A stretch of DNA of 64,000 nt from Brevundimonas sp. 357 (GTDB lineage Bacteria; Pseudomonadota; Alphaproteobacteria; Caulobacterales; Caulobacteraceae), in contig NZ_RHWX01000007.1 in the NCBI RefSeq assembly GCF_003938605.1, positions 1 through 64,000 of the forward strand. Reading direction: 5' to 3'. Below are positions 41,173 through 49,966 of the stretch, piece by piece. A program made the translations under genes and the position numbers. Under the pieces are notes generated by a model. It was not told where the DNA came from, ran no database searches, and saw nothing but the letters and a program-made list of their open reading frames with translations. The first letter of the stretch is position 1. Every line of letters starts with the position of its first letter.

Positions 41173-41682
41173 TTAGTCGGCGGTCCTCTCGCGCTCGACA
41201 GGCGGCAATGACGCAACCGGATGCTGGACGATTGGCTTTTCCGAGAGGCGGATTGCAGCTTCGTCTGCCGGGCGCAGATAGTAGCCCATGATGCCCTGAC
41301 CCATCCCGCCATATTTAACGGTGTAGAAGCCATCTGAGACCCATTGACCATGCCGCCAATAAGCGTCGGGAATATTGATTTGCACGCCCCCGTAATACGA
41401 GTTGGCGTATGAGATATAGGCACCGCCGTTCGGCGACCCGTCTGTCAATGTGTTGCCTTCGCTGATCGTGCCGAAGGCGATCTGTAGGCCCACGACCTTA
41501 TCGACGTGATTAGCCAGGGTGGACGTGAACCTCTCGGCATTGGCCGTTGTCACCTCGCCAACGTAGAGCGGCACATCGGATTGGGACTGCGCCGCAACCG
41601 AACCAGAACAAGCGAGCGCACTGATCAGGATCAGTGACGCTATGCCGCCGTAGAACCTAAGTCGCAAAATGCCGCTGTTCAC
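41173..41682 (-). CDS. Hypothetical secreted protein
   Basis: 169 residues from a GTG preceded by AGGGG. An N-terminal signal (basic start, then GGIASLILISALACSGSVAAQ) indicates export, probably cleaved by signal peptidase I; ALAC is only a weak lipobox. The mature part is rich in Gly, Tyr and Asn (NGGAYISYANSYYGGVQINIPDAYW, VKYGGMGQGIMGYYL), suggesting a beta-structured envelope protein. Not recognised. Divergent from the following two small membrane genes. Confidence 0.65.
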   Translation of the reverse strand: MNSGILRLRFYGGIASLILISALACSGSVAAQSQSDVPLYVGEVTTANAERFTSTLANHVDKVVGLQIAFGTISEGNTLTDGSPNGGAYISYANSYYGGVQINIPDAYWRHGQWVSDGFYTVKYGGMGQGIMGYYLRPADEAAIRLSEKPIVQHPVASLPPVERERTAD

Positions 41683-41791
41683 GACGCCCCTCGTTTGTTT
41701 TCAACCGTAACCATTCAAGGGCTTTCGGAGTGAATAGCAAGGGTTGAGTAATGTTGATCTTCTACCCCTGTCGTTTCCGTAGGAGGACATC

Positions 41792-41992
41792 ATGTCAGAC
41801 GTTCAGACCACTAAGCCCAATCGCCTTAAGGCGTTTCCGTTTGGAGAAGCCGCCTTGTGGCTAGGCTTCGGCTGGTTCGCATTCGTGGCAATGGAGGATC
41901 GCTATGATGTCGACACGATCACTCTCGCTGCTGTTTTTGCGTTAGCAGCAATCGGGGTGCGGGCAACTCGGCCTGCACGGGAGCCGCAATAA
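41792..41992 (+). CDS. Hypothetical small membrane protein A
   Basis: 66 residues with an ideal ribosome binding site (AGGAGG, 6 bases before ATG). Two hydrophobic stretches (about 18-33 and 42-57) are separated by an acidic loop, so a helical hairpin in the membrane is likely. Its stop codon overlaps the next start by one base (TAATG). Not recognised. Confidence 0.65.
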   Translation: MSDVQTTKPNRLKAFPFGEAALWLGFGWFAFVAMEDRYDVDTITLAAVFALAAIGVRATRPAREPQ

Positions 41993-42195
41993 TGGCTCAT
42001 AGGAAAGCCGGTGGACTTGCGGTGGTGGGGGCATTGACCGCCCTAATCCTTTACACGCAACTTTCTTCGAGGGTTGAAGATGCGTCAGACGCGGCGGCAA
42101 ACGCAGATCAAAACGCTTATGACCTATCTAGTCGCCTCGACAGCCTTGAAAGCAAGGTGAGCGATCTGGACCGACGGCCGACTTACGGCTGGTAA
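41992..42195 (+). CDS. Hypothetical small membrane protein B with coiled coil
   Basis: 67 residues: one N-terminal hydrophobic helix (about 6-22, GGLAVVGALTALILYTQL), then a short coiled coil (SRVEDASDAAANADQNAYDLSSRLDSLESKVSDLDRR). The start is coupled to the preceding gene by a one-base overlap, suggesting a two-protein membrane complex. Size and plan are reminiscent of phage spanin or holin-accessory proteins, but no sequence match is claimed. Confidence 0.6.
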   Translation: MAHRKAGGLAVVGALTALILYTQLSSRVEDASDAAANADQNAYDLSSRLDSLESKVSDLDRRPTYGW

Positions 42196-42201
42196 AGAAT
42201 A

Positions 42202-42227
42202 GCCGGATGGGCTTGCGCCTGTCCGGC
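42202..42227 (+). other. Hairpin after the small membrane gene pair
   Basis: GCCGGA and TCCGGC pair, with GGGC and GCCT extending the stem. It lies 7 bases after the gene pair. No U-tract follows, so it is at best a weak terminator. Confidence 0.35.
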
Positions 42228-42392
42228 CGACTGCTACATTCGTATCCCTCAACCGCTACATGCCCCTTTCGTGAGGGCATTGATTTCATTGAGATTTTGG
42301 GCGGACTAGGGCAATCCCTCCGTCTCCGCCACAGGCTTGGTCGTTTGACGCCTTGTCGGTAGAGGCAGCATGAGAAGATCGTGGAGGGCGGA

Positions 42393-42767
42393 ATGATTGG
42401 TCAGATGCTAGCGGTCGCAGTTGGCGTGATGGCGAGCCAAGAAGCCCCGGCGGGTCCCCTAGGCGATAGCGCCTTCTCGAATGAGCGACGACGAGTGATG
42501 GCGCTAGTCGTGGCGGGCGACTGCGACGGGGCTCACGGTGCCGTGTTTGTGACAGCAGACCGGCCGATGTTTGAGCTGGTGGAAAGCGTCTGCCCGGTGG
42601 GCGTCTTAGAGGTGCTCCGCTGGTATGATTATAATCCCGAGCAAAGCGAGGGCATGATGACCGAAGCACAGCTCCGAACAGCCCGGCGGATCGCAAACGG
42701 CGAAGACGTAGAGGTGTTGCCCGACCCCGGGTCGGATCAAGCACCTGCCTCTCCCGACGGCGATTAA
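42393..42767 (+). CDS. Hypothetical small secreted protein
   Basis: 124 residues from the ATG at 42393, preceded by GGAGGG; a GTG at 42381 in frame is less likely because it overlaps that site. Residues 1-20 (MIGQMLAVAVGVMASQEAPA) look like a short signal peptide. Two cysteines (in VAGDCDGAHG and ESVCPVG) could form a disulfide after export. The C-terminus is acidic. Not recognised. It is the last gene before attR. Confidence 0.6.
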   Translation: MIGQMLAVAVGVMASQEAPAGPLGDSAFSNERRRVMALVVAGDCDGAHGAVFVTADRPMFELVESVCPVGVLEVLRWYDYNPEQSEGMMTEAQLRTARRIANGEDVEVLPDPGSDQAPASPDGD

Positions 42768-42868
42768 AGTCAGTTTCTATCGTAATCGGCAGCAGAGGCG
42801 ACAGCCCCGCCATCTCTGCCGAAGGCTGGCAGACCGATTGAGAAGCTGCTACAGCAATAAGCTCAATC

Positions 42869-42877
42869 TGTAACACC
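42869..42877. promoter_or_regulatory. Candidate integrase arm site, right end
   Basis: TGTAACACC, the inverse complement of GGTGTTACA at 37415-37423 near the other end of the element, 40 bases inside attR. Confidence 0.3.
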
Positions 42878-42917
42878 AGCCTAAAAAAAGTCGTGTGAAA
42901 TCAAGGGGTGTTTCGTT

Positions 42918-42936
42918 TCCCCTCGGCTCCACCAGG
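42918..42936 (+). repeat. attR: 19-bp direct repeat
   Basis: An exact copy of the tRNA-Ala 3' end at 37336-37354, in the same orientation but with no tRNA body before it. GC content returns to backbone level immediately after. Confidence 0.92.
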
Positions 42937-42993
42937 GCACCTTCACGAAATCGCTGACGTTCGACCGCCCTCCAGGGCGAGCGCCTCTGCGCC

Positions 42994-44013
42994 TCAGTTC
43001 TCGCGGTAGAAGTTGCAGTACCAGTCGACGAAGCGGGCGACGCCCTCCTCCACCGGGGTCGTAGGAGCGTAGTCGAGGGCGGCCAGGGTGTCGGTCACGT
43101 CGGCCTCGGTGTCGGCCACGTCGCCGTCCTGCATGGGCATCAGGTTCAGCTTGGCCTTGCGGCCCAGTTTGGTCTCCAGCACCTCGATGTAGCGCATCAG
43201 CGGCACCGGGCGGCCCGCGCCCAGGTTCAGGATACGCCAGGGGGCGACCCCGCTGGTCGCCGGATTGGGAGCGGTCGCGTCCCACGCCGGGTCGATCGCC
43301 GCGGGCCGGTCCAGGGCGGCGACCACGCCGGTGACGATGTCGTCGACATAGGTGAAGTCGCGGCTCATCCGCCCCTCGCCGTACACGTCGATCGGCTCGT
43401 CCTTCAGGATGGCGCGGGTGAATTTGAACAGGGCCATGTCCGGGCGCCCCCACGGCCCGTAGACGGTGAAGAACCGCAAGCCCGTCGCGGGAAAGCCGAA
43501 CAGGTGGGCGTAGGAATGGGCCATGGCCTCATTGGCCAGCTTGGTCGCGGCATAGACGGTCAGCGGATGATCGGCGGGCTGACGCACCGAGAACGGCAGG
43601 GCGCGGTTGGCGCCGAACACTGAACTGGTCGAGGCGAAGACCAGGTTGGAGGCCCCGACCGCGCGGCAGCCTTCCAGGATGCTGAGGAAGCCGACGACGT
43701 TGGAATCGACATAGGTCTCGGGCGCTTCCAGGCTGTAGCGGACGCCCGCCTGGGCGGCGAGATGCACCACCCGGCGCGGCCTGTGCTCAGCGAACAACGC
43801 GGCGACGCCGTCGCGGTCGGCCAGGTCCAGCGCATGATGGCGATAGTTGGGATAGGCCTGAAGCTGTGCCAGACGCGCCTGCTTCAGCGCCGGATCATAA
43901 TAGGCGTTGAGGTTGTCCAGACCGATGACGCGCTCGCCCCGCTCCAGCAGACGCCGGGCGGTGTGGAAGCCGATGAAGCCGGCGGAGCCGGTGACGAGGA
44001 CGGGATCGCTCAT
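42994..44013 (-). CDS. NAD-dependent epimerase, UDP-glucuronate 4-epimerase type
   Basis: Extended short-chain dehydrogenase of 339 residues interconverting nucleotide sugars for surface polysaccharide. The NAD-binding GSAGFIG lies at 8-14, and the catalytic Ser/Tyr/Lys appear in STSSVFG and VYAATKLANE. The segment RFFTVYGPWGRPDMALFKFTRAIL is characteristic of UDP-glucuronate 4-epimerases rather than GalE. It is the first backbone gene after the element. Confidence 0.88.
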   Translation of the reverse strand: MSDPVLVTGSAGFIGFHTARRLLERGERVIGLDNLNAYYDPALKQARLAQLQAYPNYRHHALDLADRDGVAALFAEHRPRRVVHLAAQAGVRYSLEAPETYVDSNVVGFLSILEGCRAVGASNLVFASTSSVFGANRALPFSVRQPADHPLTVYAATKLANEAMAHSYAHLFGFPATGLRFFTVYGPWGRPDMALFKFTRAILKDEPIDVYGEGRMSRDFTYVDDIVTGVVAALDRPAAIDPAWDATAPNPATSGVAPWRILNLGAGRPVPLMRYIEVLETKLGRKAKLNLMPMQDGDVADTEADVTDTLAALDYAPTTPVEEGVARFVDWYCNFYREN

Positions 44014-44058
44014 GATCGGCTGCGATAAACGCTCACGCGGTCCGACGCCAGCACCCCT

Positions 44059-45945
44059 CTAGGGCAGAGCCTCCGCCACGGCGGGCGACGGCGCCAGCAG
44101 CTGGGCCGAGATGTTCAGCCCGACGCCCGCGATCAGACAGGCCGCCGCCGCGAACAGGACCAGGCGCGTCGTCTTCGCGCCCGGCGCCAGCGGACGGGCG
44201 AACAACAGGGCCAGCAAGGCGATCAGGGCCAGGGCGCCCGGCATGTCCATCCCCACGCCCAGGAAGACGAAGTGGCCGATCCCCAGCAACCAGGCGCCGC
44301 CCAGCACAGTCGCCACGGCGGCGGGCAGAAAACCGAGCGGCCGCGTCAGGTCTGGGTCGATCAAGGCCGCCAGGGCCGCCGCCGTCGCGGCCAGCAACAC
44401 TGGCCAGACAAACAGCAGGGCCGCCTCGGGCGCCGCGCCCTGCAAGGCGCAGCCGAAGACGAAGATCAGGGCGATCAGGCCCAGCCAGCCGCCCCAGGCC
44501 GAACGCTCGGCGCGCCCTGGCCACAGCGACAGGATGATAGCGGCCACGCCCAGCCCCAGCATCACCGGACTGAACCCGCCGACCAGAAGGACGACGGCGG
44601 TCAAGACGGCGAACGCCCCGCCGATCACGCGCGGCCGCGCCCGGCGCGCGCCGGTCAGCAGGACCAGGGCCAGGGCGACGATCGCCAGCGTCGCCCCCGC
44701 CTCCATCCACGGCAGGCGGCGCAACAGGGTGTAATAGACGTCCGGAGAATCGGCCCGGCTCGACATCGGCCCGGCCAGAAGGCGCGTCGCCTGCACCAGG
44801 ATCACGCCCCCGGTCAGGAACCACAGCCCGTCCAGCACGCCCAGGCCGACCTGCCCCGCCGTCAGTCCCGCCCGGCGCCGCGCCCGCCAGGCGGCGAAAC
44901 CGCCCAACGCCGCCGCCAGGGCCAGCAGAACCCAGCCGGTTCCTTGCGCATGGGCGACCATCCAGCGGCCGAAGACGTCGGAGTAGACCAGGTTCTCGCC
45001 CTTGGCCGGCAGGCTGGACGCGCGCGTCAACGCATCCGCCGCCTCCAGCGCCTGGGAGCCCAGATGCTGAACCGCGCCCCGATCCAGGTTAGCGGGCGTG
45101 GCGTTGGCCGAATGGTACTGATCCGGGCGGCCGATGAAGGCCAGGTTCAGACCGCCGATCCCCCGGTCCTTGGGCACGGTGAAGTCGGTGCCGTTGGGCA
45201 TCCGCTCGTACATGAAGGCGGCGATGGAAGTGGCGGTGGTCCCGCCGTCGGCCCTGGCCGCCGCACGACGGAACAACTGCACGGTCGGCCCGGCCTCGCG
45301 CCCCGTCTCGAACATGGCGGCGCGGCCGCCGCCGCCGCGCGCCTCGAGGTTCACCACCGCCCCGATGCGGTCACGCAGGGGATGGCCGCCGAAGAAGACC
45401 CGCGCCCCGTCCAGACCCAGCTCCTCGGCGTCGGTCAGCAGGACGACCAGATCGCGCTCGACCGGGCCGCGCGCCTTGATGGCCCGCACGGCTTCCAGAA
45501 TGGCGGCGACCCCGGCGGAATCGTCGGCCGCGCCCGGCGATCCGACCACGGTGTCATAGTGGGCCATCAGCATGACGGCGGACTGGCTGCGGTCCTTGCC
45601 GGGCAGGACGCCGATCAGATTGATCGCCTGATTGTTCGCCGCCGCCGGATCGCCTCCCGCGCGCGCCAGCCGCTTGACCGAGGCGGGCGACAAGGGCCCC
45701 GCCTGCTCGCTGACCTCCAGCCCCAGCTGCGTCAGCCGGGCGTTCAGAAAGGCGCGGACCCGCGCGTGTTCGGGCGAGCCGACCGGGTGGGGGGCGCGGG
45801 CGATCTGTTCGATATCGGTCATGGCCCGCGCGGCCGAGAAGGCGACGGCGGGCGCGTCCGCCGCGCGCGGCTTCGGCGTCTGGGTGGTCCACACCGCCAG
45901 CAAGAAGGCGAGCGTCAGCGATCCGAACAGCAAGGCCAGCCGCAT
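44059..45945 (-). CDS. Membrane-anchored M28 zinc aminopeptidase
   Basis: 628 residues from the ATG at 45945, which follows GGAGG; an in-frame extension to 46038 lacks a site. An N-terminal hydrophobic helix leads into a periplasmic M28 domain with co-catalytic zinc ligands in HYDTVVGSPGAADDSAG, TDAEELGLDG, VNLEARG and QYHSANAT. About eight hydrophobic helices follow (about 340-625). The layout matches FXNA/ER-aminopeptidase-like M28 proteins. It probably trims peptides in the periplasm. Confidence 0.88.
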   Translation of the reverse strand: MRLALLFGSLTLAFLLAVWTTQTPKPRAADAPAVAFSAARAMTDIEQIARAPHPVGSPEHARVRAFLNARLTQLGLEVSEQAGPLSPASVKRLARAGGDPAAANNQAINLIGVLPGKDRSQSAVMLMAHYDTVVGSPGAADDSAGVAAILEAVRAIKARGPVERDLVVLLTDAEELGLDGARVFFGGHPLRDRIGAVVNLEARGGGGRAAMFETGREAGPTVQLFRRAAARADGGTTATSIAAFMYERMPNGTDFTVPKDRGIGGLNLAFIGRPDQYHSANATPANLDRGAVQHLGSQALEAADALTRASSLPAKGENLVYSDVFGRWMVAHAQGTGWVLLALAAALGGFAAWRARRRAGLTAGQVGLGVLDGLWFLTGGVILVQATRLLAGPMSSRADSPDVYYTLLRRLPWMEAGATLAIVALALVLLTGARRARPRVIGGAFAVLTAVVLLVGGFSPVMLGLGVAAIILSLWPGRAERSAWGGWLGLIALIFVFGCALQGAAPEAALLFVWPVLLAATAAALAALIDPDLTRPLGFLPAAVATVLGGAWLLGIGHFVFLGVGMDMPGALALIALLALLFARPLAPGAKTTRLVLFAAAACLIAGVGLNISAQLLAPSPAVAEALP

Positions 45946-46056
45946 GCGAGATCCTCCCCGATCCGGTCCGCAGTAGGACCAAGCTGGACCGGAATGGCAA
46001 GAGGGCGGCGACAGGTCTCCCCGCCGCCGCCCACCCATGCGATCAGCCGTAAAGGC

Positions 46057-48330
46057 TTAGAAGCGCTTCGACAGCTCCACGCCGTACATACGCGGTTCGT
46101 TGACGAAGGCCGTCAGGTTGTTGAAGTCGATGGCGCCGAGGATGTTGGCCTCGTCCGTGATGTTGCGGACGTAGACGGCCGCCTCGAGACCTTGGTTCAG
46201 GTCGCGCCAGCCCGCACGCAGGCCGCCTTCGAACGCCGTGTCCTGCATGAACTCGACCGATTCATAGAGGAACAGGTTGAAGTCCTTCTGCATCACCCAG
46301 TCGGTCGCGGCGAACAGCTCCTGATCGTCGCCGATCGGATGGACGTAGGACAGCGTCAGATTGGCGGTCCATTCCGGCGCCTGGGGGAAGGGGTTGCCGT
46401 CGATATAGGCCAGACGCGCCGATCCAACCGTCACCATCCGGTCAGTGACGGTGCAGTTGGCGAGCGGCGAGCAGACGCCGACCTGAAGATCCTTGTCCTT
46501 GATTTCGGTATGGTTCCAGGCCAGGCCGCCGGCCAGGCTGAAGCCCGCGCCCAGATAGACGTCGCCGTCCACTTCCAGGCCATAGCCCTCGCCCTTGTCG
46601 GCGTTCAGCAGCTGGTTGAAGTTGCCGGCGCCGCCGATGGCCGTGAACTGCGGATCGGAGACTTCGTAGAAGTAGGCCGTGGCGTTCAGGCGGGCGCGGC
46701 CGTCCCACAGGCGAGCCTTGAACCCGGCCTCATAGGACATGACCGTTTCCGAATCCGCCGTGGTCACGATGTCCGCCGAAGCGATGCGGCCCTGGATCGA
46801 CGGGCCGCGATAGCCGTTGGCCACGCGCGCGAACAGGTTCAGGCCGTCATTGACCTCGTAAAGGGCGCTCACGTCCCAGCTGACCTGCTCGTCGCCGACC
46901 GACTTGGTGACATTATCCAGCGGCTTGGCCGTGGAAGAGCTGCCTGCCGGGATGATGCGGCGGCCCCAGAAGTCGCGGCTGTCGTCGGTGTAGCGAACCC
47001 CGGCCGTCAGCTTCAGCGCGTCCGTGACCTGATAGCGGCCCTGACCGAAGATCGACCAGGAGTCCGACTTCTGGATGACGTCGGGAACCACCGTCGGCGC
47101 GATGCCGCCGACGCCGTTGAAGGTGCCCGAGACCAGGTTGAAGCGCTCGTCCCAGTAGAAGGCGCCGACCTGCCAGCCGAAGCGGCCGTCGCCGTTCGAG
47201 GCCAGGCGCAGCTCATAGGTGTTCTGGATCAGGTCGCTGGAAAGGGTGCCGGTCTCGACCGCGAACGGGGTCTTGTAACCGGCGCCGGTCGGAGCCCCGA
47301 CCGAGACCCCGCCGTCGATGTCGCCATTGCCCTGGCTTTCGCCCTGATAGGAACCGATGACGCCGGTCAGCGTCGCCGGGCCGAAGTCATAGGCGACCTG
47401 CAGCGACTGCGAGAGGGTCTTCTGCTTCTGATAGTTGTTGCGGCCGCCGTCGTACCAGACCGTCTCACGGTCGAAGTTGTCGTTCAGCTTGTTCGAGCCC
47501 TTGGTCAGGACGTTGGCGCGGTTCATCGTGCCCGTGCCCTCATAGTCGCGCGCCTGCAGGGTCAGCAGGGTCGACAGACGCTCGGTCGGGGTCCAGGCGA
47601 CGTGGATACGACCCGCCACGTCGTCGAAGGAGCCCAGATCCTTGCCGTCCTTCTTGGCGAAGGGGGCGTCCCAGGCGTTGTTGACCCAGTCGTCGCGGTG
47701 GTTCCACAGGGCGGCCACGCGCACCGACAGCGTATCCGACGCCGGCAGGGTCACGCCCGTCTCGGCGCGCATCGAGCCGTAGTTGCCGTAGGTCAGCGAG
47801 CCGAAGCCGGTGAAGTCATCGCCCGGCTTCACCGTATCGATCTTGACCACGCCCGCCGGAGTGTTGCGGCCGAACAGGGTGCCCTGCGGACCGCGCAGCA
47901 CTTCCAGCTGCTTCACGTCGAACAGGGGGAAGCCCTTCAGATAGACGTTCTCCAGCACCACGTCGTCCAACACGACCGAAACCGGCTGCGAGGCGTTGAA
48001 GTCGAAGTCCACATTGCCCAGGCCGCGAATGTAGAAGCGAGGCGCATAACGGCCGTTCGAACTCTCAACCTGCAGGCTGGGCACGCGACCCGACAGCTGC
48101 AGGATGTCGCCGCCGCCGGCGTTTACGGCGTTCAGCGTCTCGGTGTTCATGGCGGTGACGGCGAACGGCACGTCGCGGATGTTTTCGCTGCGGCGCTGGG
48201 CGGTGACGACGATGTCGCCGACGGCGGCGGCCTGTTCTGCCTGGACATCGGCGGATTGCGCCAGAGCCGGCGTGGAGAGCAACAAAGCCAGGCCGCTGGC
48301 GGAGGCGGCGAGAACCGAGAGACGCGTCAT
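46057..48330 (-). CDS. TonB-dependent outer-membrane receptor
   Basis: 757 residues with a Sec signal (MTRLSVLAASASGLALLLSTPALAQ), a plug domain opening with DIVVTAQRRSENIRDVPFAVT, the GLGNVDF and LRGPQGTLFGRNTPAG motifs, and a 22-strand barrel ending in a C-terminal phenylalanine (VELSKRF). The ATG at 48330 follows AAGGGGA; longer frames lack a signal peptide. The substrate is unknown. It is divergent from an exported 5'-nucleotidase-like enzyme, which may hint at nucleotide or phosphate scavenging. Confidence 0.94.
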   Translation of the reverse strand: MTRLSVLAASASGLALLLSTPALAQSADVQAEQAAAVGDIVVTAQRRSENIRDVPFAVTAMNTETLNAVNAGGGDILQLSGRVPSLQVESSNGRYAPRFYIRGLGNVDFDFNASQPVSVVLDDVVLENVYLKGFPLFDVKQLEVLRGPQGTLFGRNTPAGVVKIDTVKPGDDFTGFGSLTYGNYGSMRAETGVTLPASDTLSVRVAALWNHRDDWVNNAWDAPFAKKDGKDLGSFDDVAGRIHVAWTPTERLSTLLTLQARDYEGTGTMNRANVLTKGSNKLNDNFDRETVWYDGGRNNYQKQKTLSQSLQVAYDFGPATLTGVIGSYQGESQGNGDIDGGVSVGAPTGAGYKTPFAVETGTLSSDLIQNTYELRLASNGDGRFGWQVGAFYWDERFNLVSGTFNGVGGIAPTVVPDVIQKSDSWSIFGQGRYQVTDALKLTAGVRYTDDSRDFWGRRIIPAGSSSTAKPLDNVTKSVGDEQVSWDVSALYEVNDGLNLFARVANGYRGPSIQGRIASADIVTTADSETVMSYEAGFKARLWDGRARLNATAYFYEVSDPQFTAIGGAGNFNQLLNADKGEGYGLEVDGDVYLGAGFSLAGGLAWNHTEIKDKDLQVGVCSPLANCTVTDRMVTVGSARLAYIDGNPFPQAPEWTANLTLSYVHPIGDDQELFAATDWVMQKDFNLFLYESVEFMQDTAFEGGLRAGWRDLNQGLEAAVYVRNITDEANILGAIDFNNLTAFVNEPRMYGVELSKRF

Positions 48331-48595
48331 CGAGATATCCCCTTCTTGATGATCTGGAGTGGGTGAATTCGCCGCAGGCCCTAGGCCCGAAGCTGAGCCG
48401 GCGCCAGCGGCGAGACGCGCTCCCGCGTGAACCTTTCGCGACATGGCCACAGGCCAAAAGAAACCAATGTTCGATTCATCAACGAAGCGGCCTTGCCGTT
48501 GTGCGCCGCAGAAGGACGTGTAAAGCAGATCGGCTGCGCCTTCCCCTTGCGGCTGGCAGATGCACGAAGCGCGCGACCCGCCGCAGGAGAAGCCC
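48331..48595. promoter_or_regulatory. Intergenic region between divergent receptor and phosphatase genes
   Basis: Holds the promoters of both divergent genes. A short dyad TGGCC-N3-GGCCA lies at 48444-48456. No Pho-box-like tandem CTGTCAT repeat or other recognised operator was found. Confidence 0.35.
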
Positions 48596-49963
48596 ATGCT
48601 GATCGCCGCCCCGTCCCGTCGCCGCTTCATGCAGGGCGCGACCGCCTTGCCCCTGTTCGGCGCGACGTCTGTTTTCGGCGCTGACAAACCGTCCGCCGTG
48701 ATCGGCCGTGTCCTGGCCATGTCGGACCTTCACTCCGCCTATGAACGCAGCGCCCAACTGTTGGCCGCTCTGCGCGCCGAGGTTCGCAGCCATCCCGTTC
48801 CGCACTTGATCGCGATCGACGGCGATATCTTCGAGCACGGCAACGTCGTCTCGGTACGCTCCGAAGGCGCGATCGACTGGGCCTTCCTGGCCGCCCTGCC
48901 CGCCATCGCCCCGACGGTGGTCAATCTGGGCAACCACGACAATGACCTGACGCCGGACCTGCATGAGGTGGTCGCGCGGATGCGCGGCCTGGGGATCGCC
49001 GTCATCAGCAACATCATCGACGCCCGAACCGGTCAGCCCTATGCGCCGGCGGCGACTGAACTGGCCTTCGGCGATCGACGGCTGCGCATCATCGGTTTCG
49101 GCACGAACGCGCTGAACACCTATCCCAAGGCCAGCCGCGACTGGCTGTCGATCCCCGATCCGAGCGAATGGGCGAATGTCCAGCTGCCGACCCTTCTGGA
49201 CGGCGCGGACCTGACCCTGGTGATAAGCCACGCCGGGGTGGCGGGCGATCGTGGGATGCTGTCCGCCCTGCCCGACGGCGCCCTGATGATCGGCGGCCAC
49301 AATCATCTGCTGTTCCAGGAGACGCTGGGGCGCGGCCTCTACGCCCACACCGGATCGTGGAGCAACGCCTATACGGCGGCCGACTATCTCAGCGACGGAA
49401 GCGTCCGGGCGCAGTCGCGCACCGTCGCCCTGGACGGCCCCGCCGACCCGGCCCTGGCCGCCCTGATCCGCACGACGCTGAACCGGCATCTGACCGATCA
49501 GGAGCGCGTAATCCTCGGGACCAGTTCGACCGCCCTGTCTCTGGGCGACACCGGCCGCGCCGTGGCCGCCGCCTTCGCCCGCTTCGCCGGGGCCCAGGCG
49601 GGCTTCATCGGCCACACCACCCTGGGCACGGGCCTGAGCGCCGGCCCGGTCAGCCGCTACGCCTTCGACGCCGTGGTGCGTTTCGACGGCAAGCTGATGG
49701 CCGCCGAGGTTCCGGCCGCTCGCCTGGCCGAACTGACGACCCTGGCCAATCAGGACCGGGTCATGCCCTTCGCACGCCGCACCGGCGACTTCGTCTATGG
49801 CGCGGTCGAAGGCGGCGAACAGCGCGAGACGGTCCGCATCGTCACCACCGACTGGTGCGCCCTGAACCAGCATGAATATTTCGGCGTCACGGACCTGGCC
49901 TTCGCCGAGGTTCCCGGCCCCGGCGTCAAGGCGGTGGCGGCCGCGGGCCTGCTCAAGCCCTGA
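48596..49963 (+). CDS. Tat-exported 5'-nucleotidase-like metallophosphatase
   Basis: 455 residues from the ATG behind AGGAG. The N-terminus has a twin-arginine signal (SRRRFMQGATALPLFG). Metal ligands of the calcineurin-like domain are seen in MSDLHS, IDGDIFEHGN, NLGNHDND, SHAG and GGHNH. A C-terminal 5'-nucleotidase domain follows (about 300-450). It should hydrolyse nucleotides or other phosphomonoesters in the periplasm. The Tat signal implies it is exported folded with its metals. Confidence 0.88.
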   Translation: MLIAAPSRRRFMQGATALPLFGATSVFGADKPSAVIGRVLAMSDLHSAYERSAQLLAALRAEVRSHPVPHLIAIDGDIFEHGNVVSVRSEGAIDWAFLAALPAIAPTVVNLGNHDNDLTPDLHEVVARMRGLGIAVISNIIDARTGQPYAPAATELAFGDRRLRIIGFGTNALNTYPKASRDWLSIPDPSEWANVQLPTLLDGADLTLVISHAGVAGDRGMLSALPDGALMIGGHNHLLFQETLGRGLYAHTGSWSNAYTAADYLSDGSVRAQSRTVALDGPADPALAALIRTTLNRHLTDQERVILGTSSTALSLGDTGRAVAAAFARFAGAQAGFIGHTTLGTGLSAGPVSRYAFDAVVRFDGKLMAAEVPAARLAELTTLANQDRVMPFARRTGDFVYGAVEGGEQRETVRIVTTDWCALNQHEYFGVTDLAFAEVPGPGVKAVAAAGLLKP

Positions 49964-49966
49964 CGG

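Noticed and set aside
40875..41423. 182-residue minus-strand frame in the element
   Set aside because: Overlaps the secreted protein gene out of frame and the res-like array; composition looks random.
44272..48366. A 1364-residue plus-strand frame
   Set aside because: Antisense to the M28 peptidase and TonB receptor genes; composition is of a GC-rich shadow and no motif is present.
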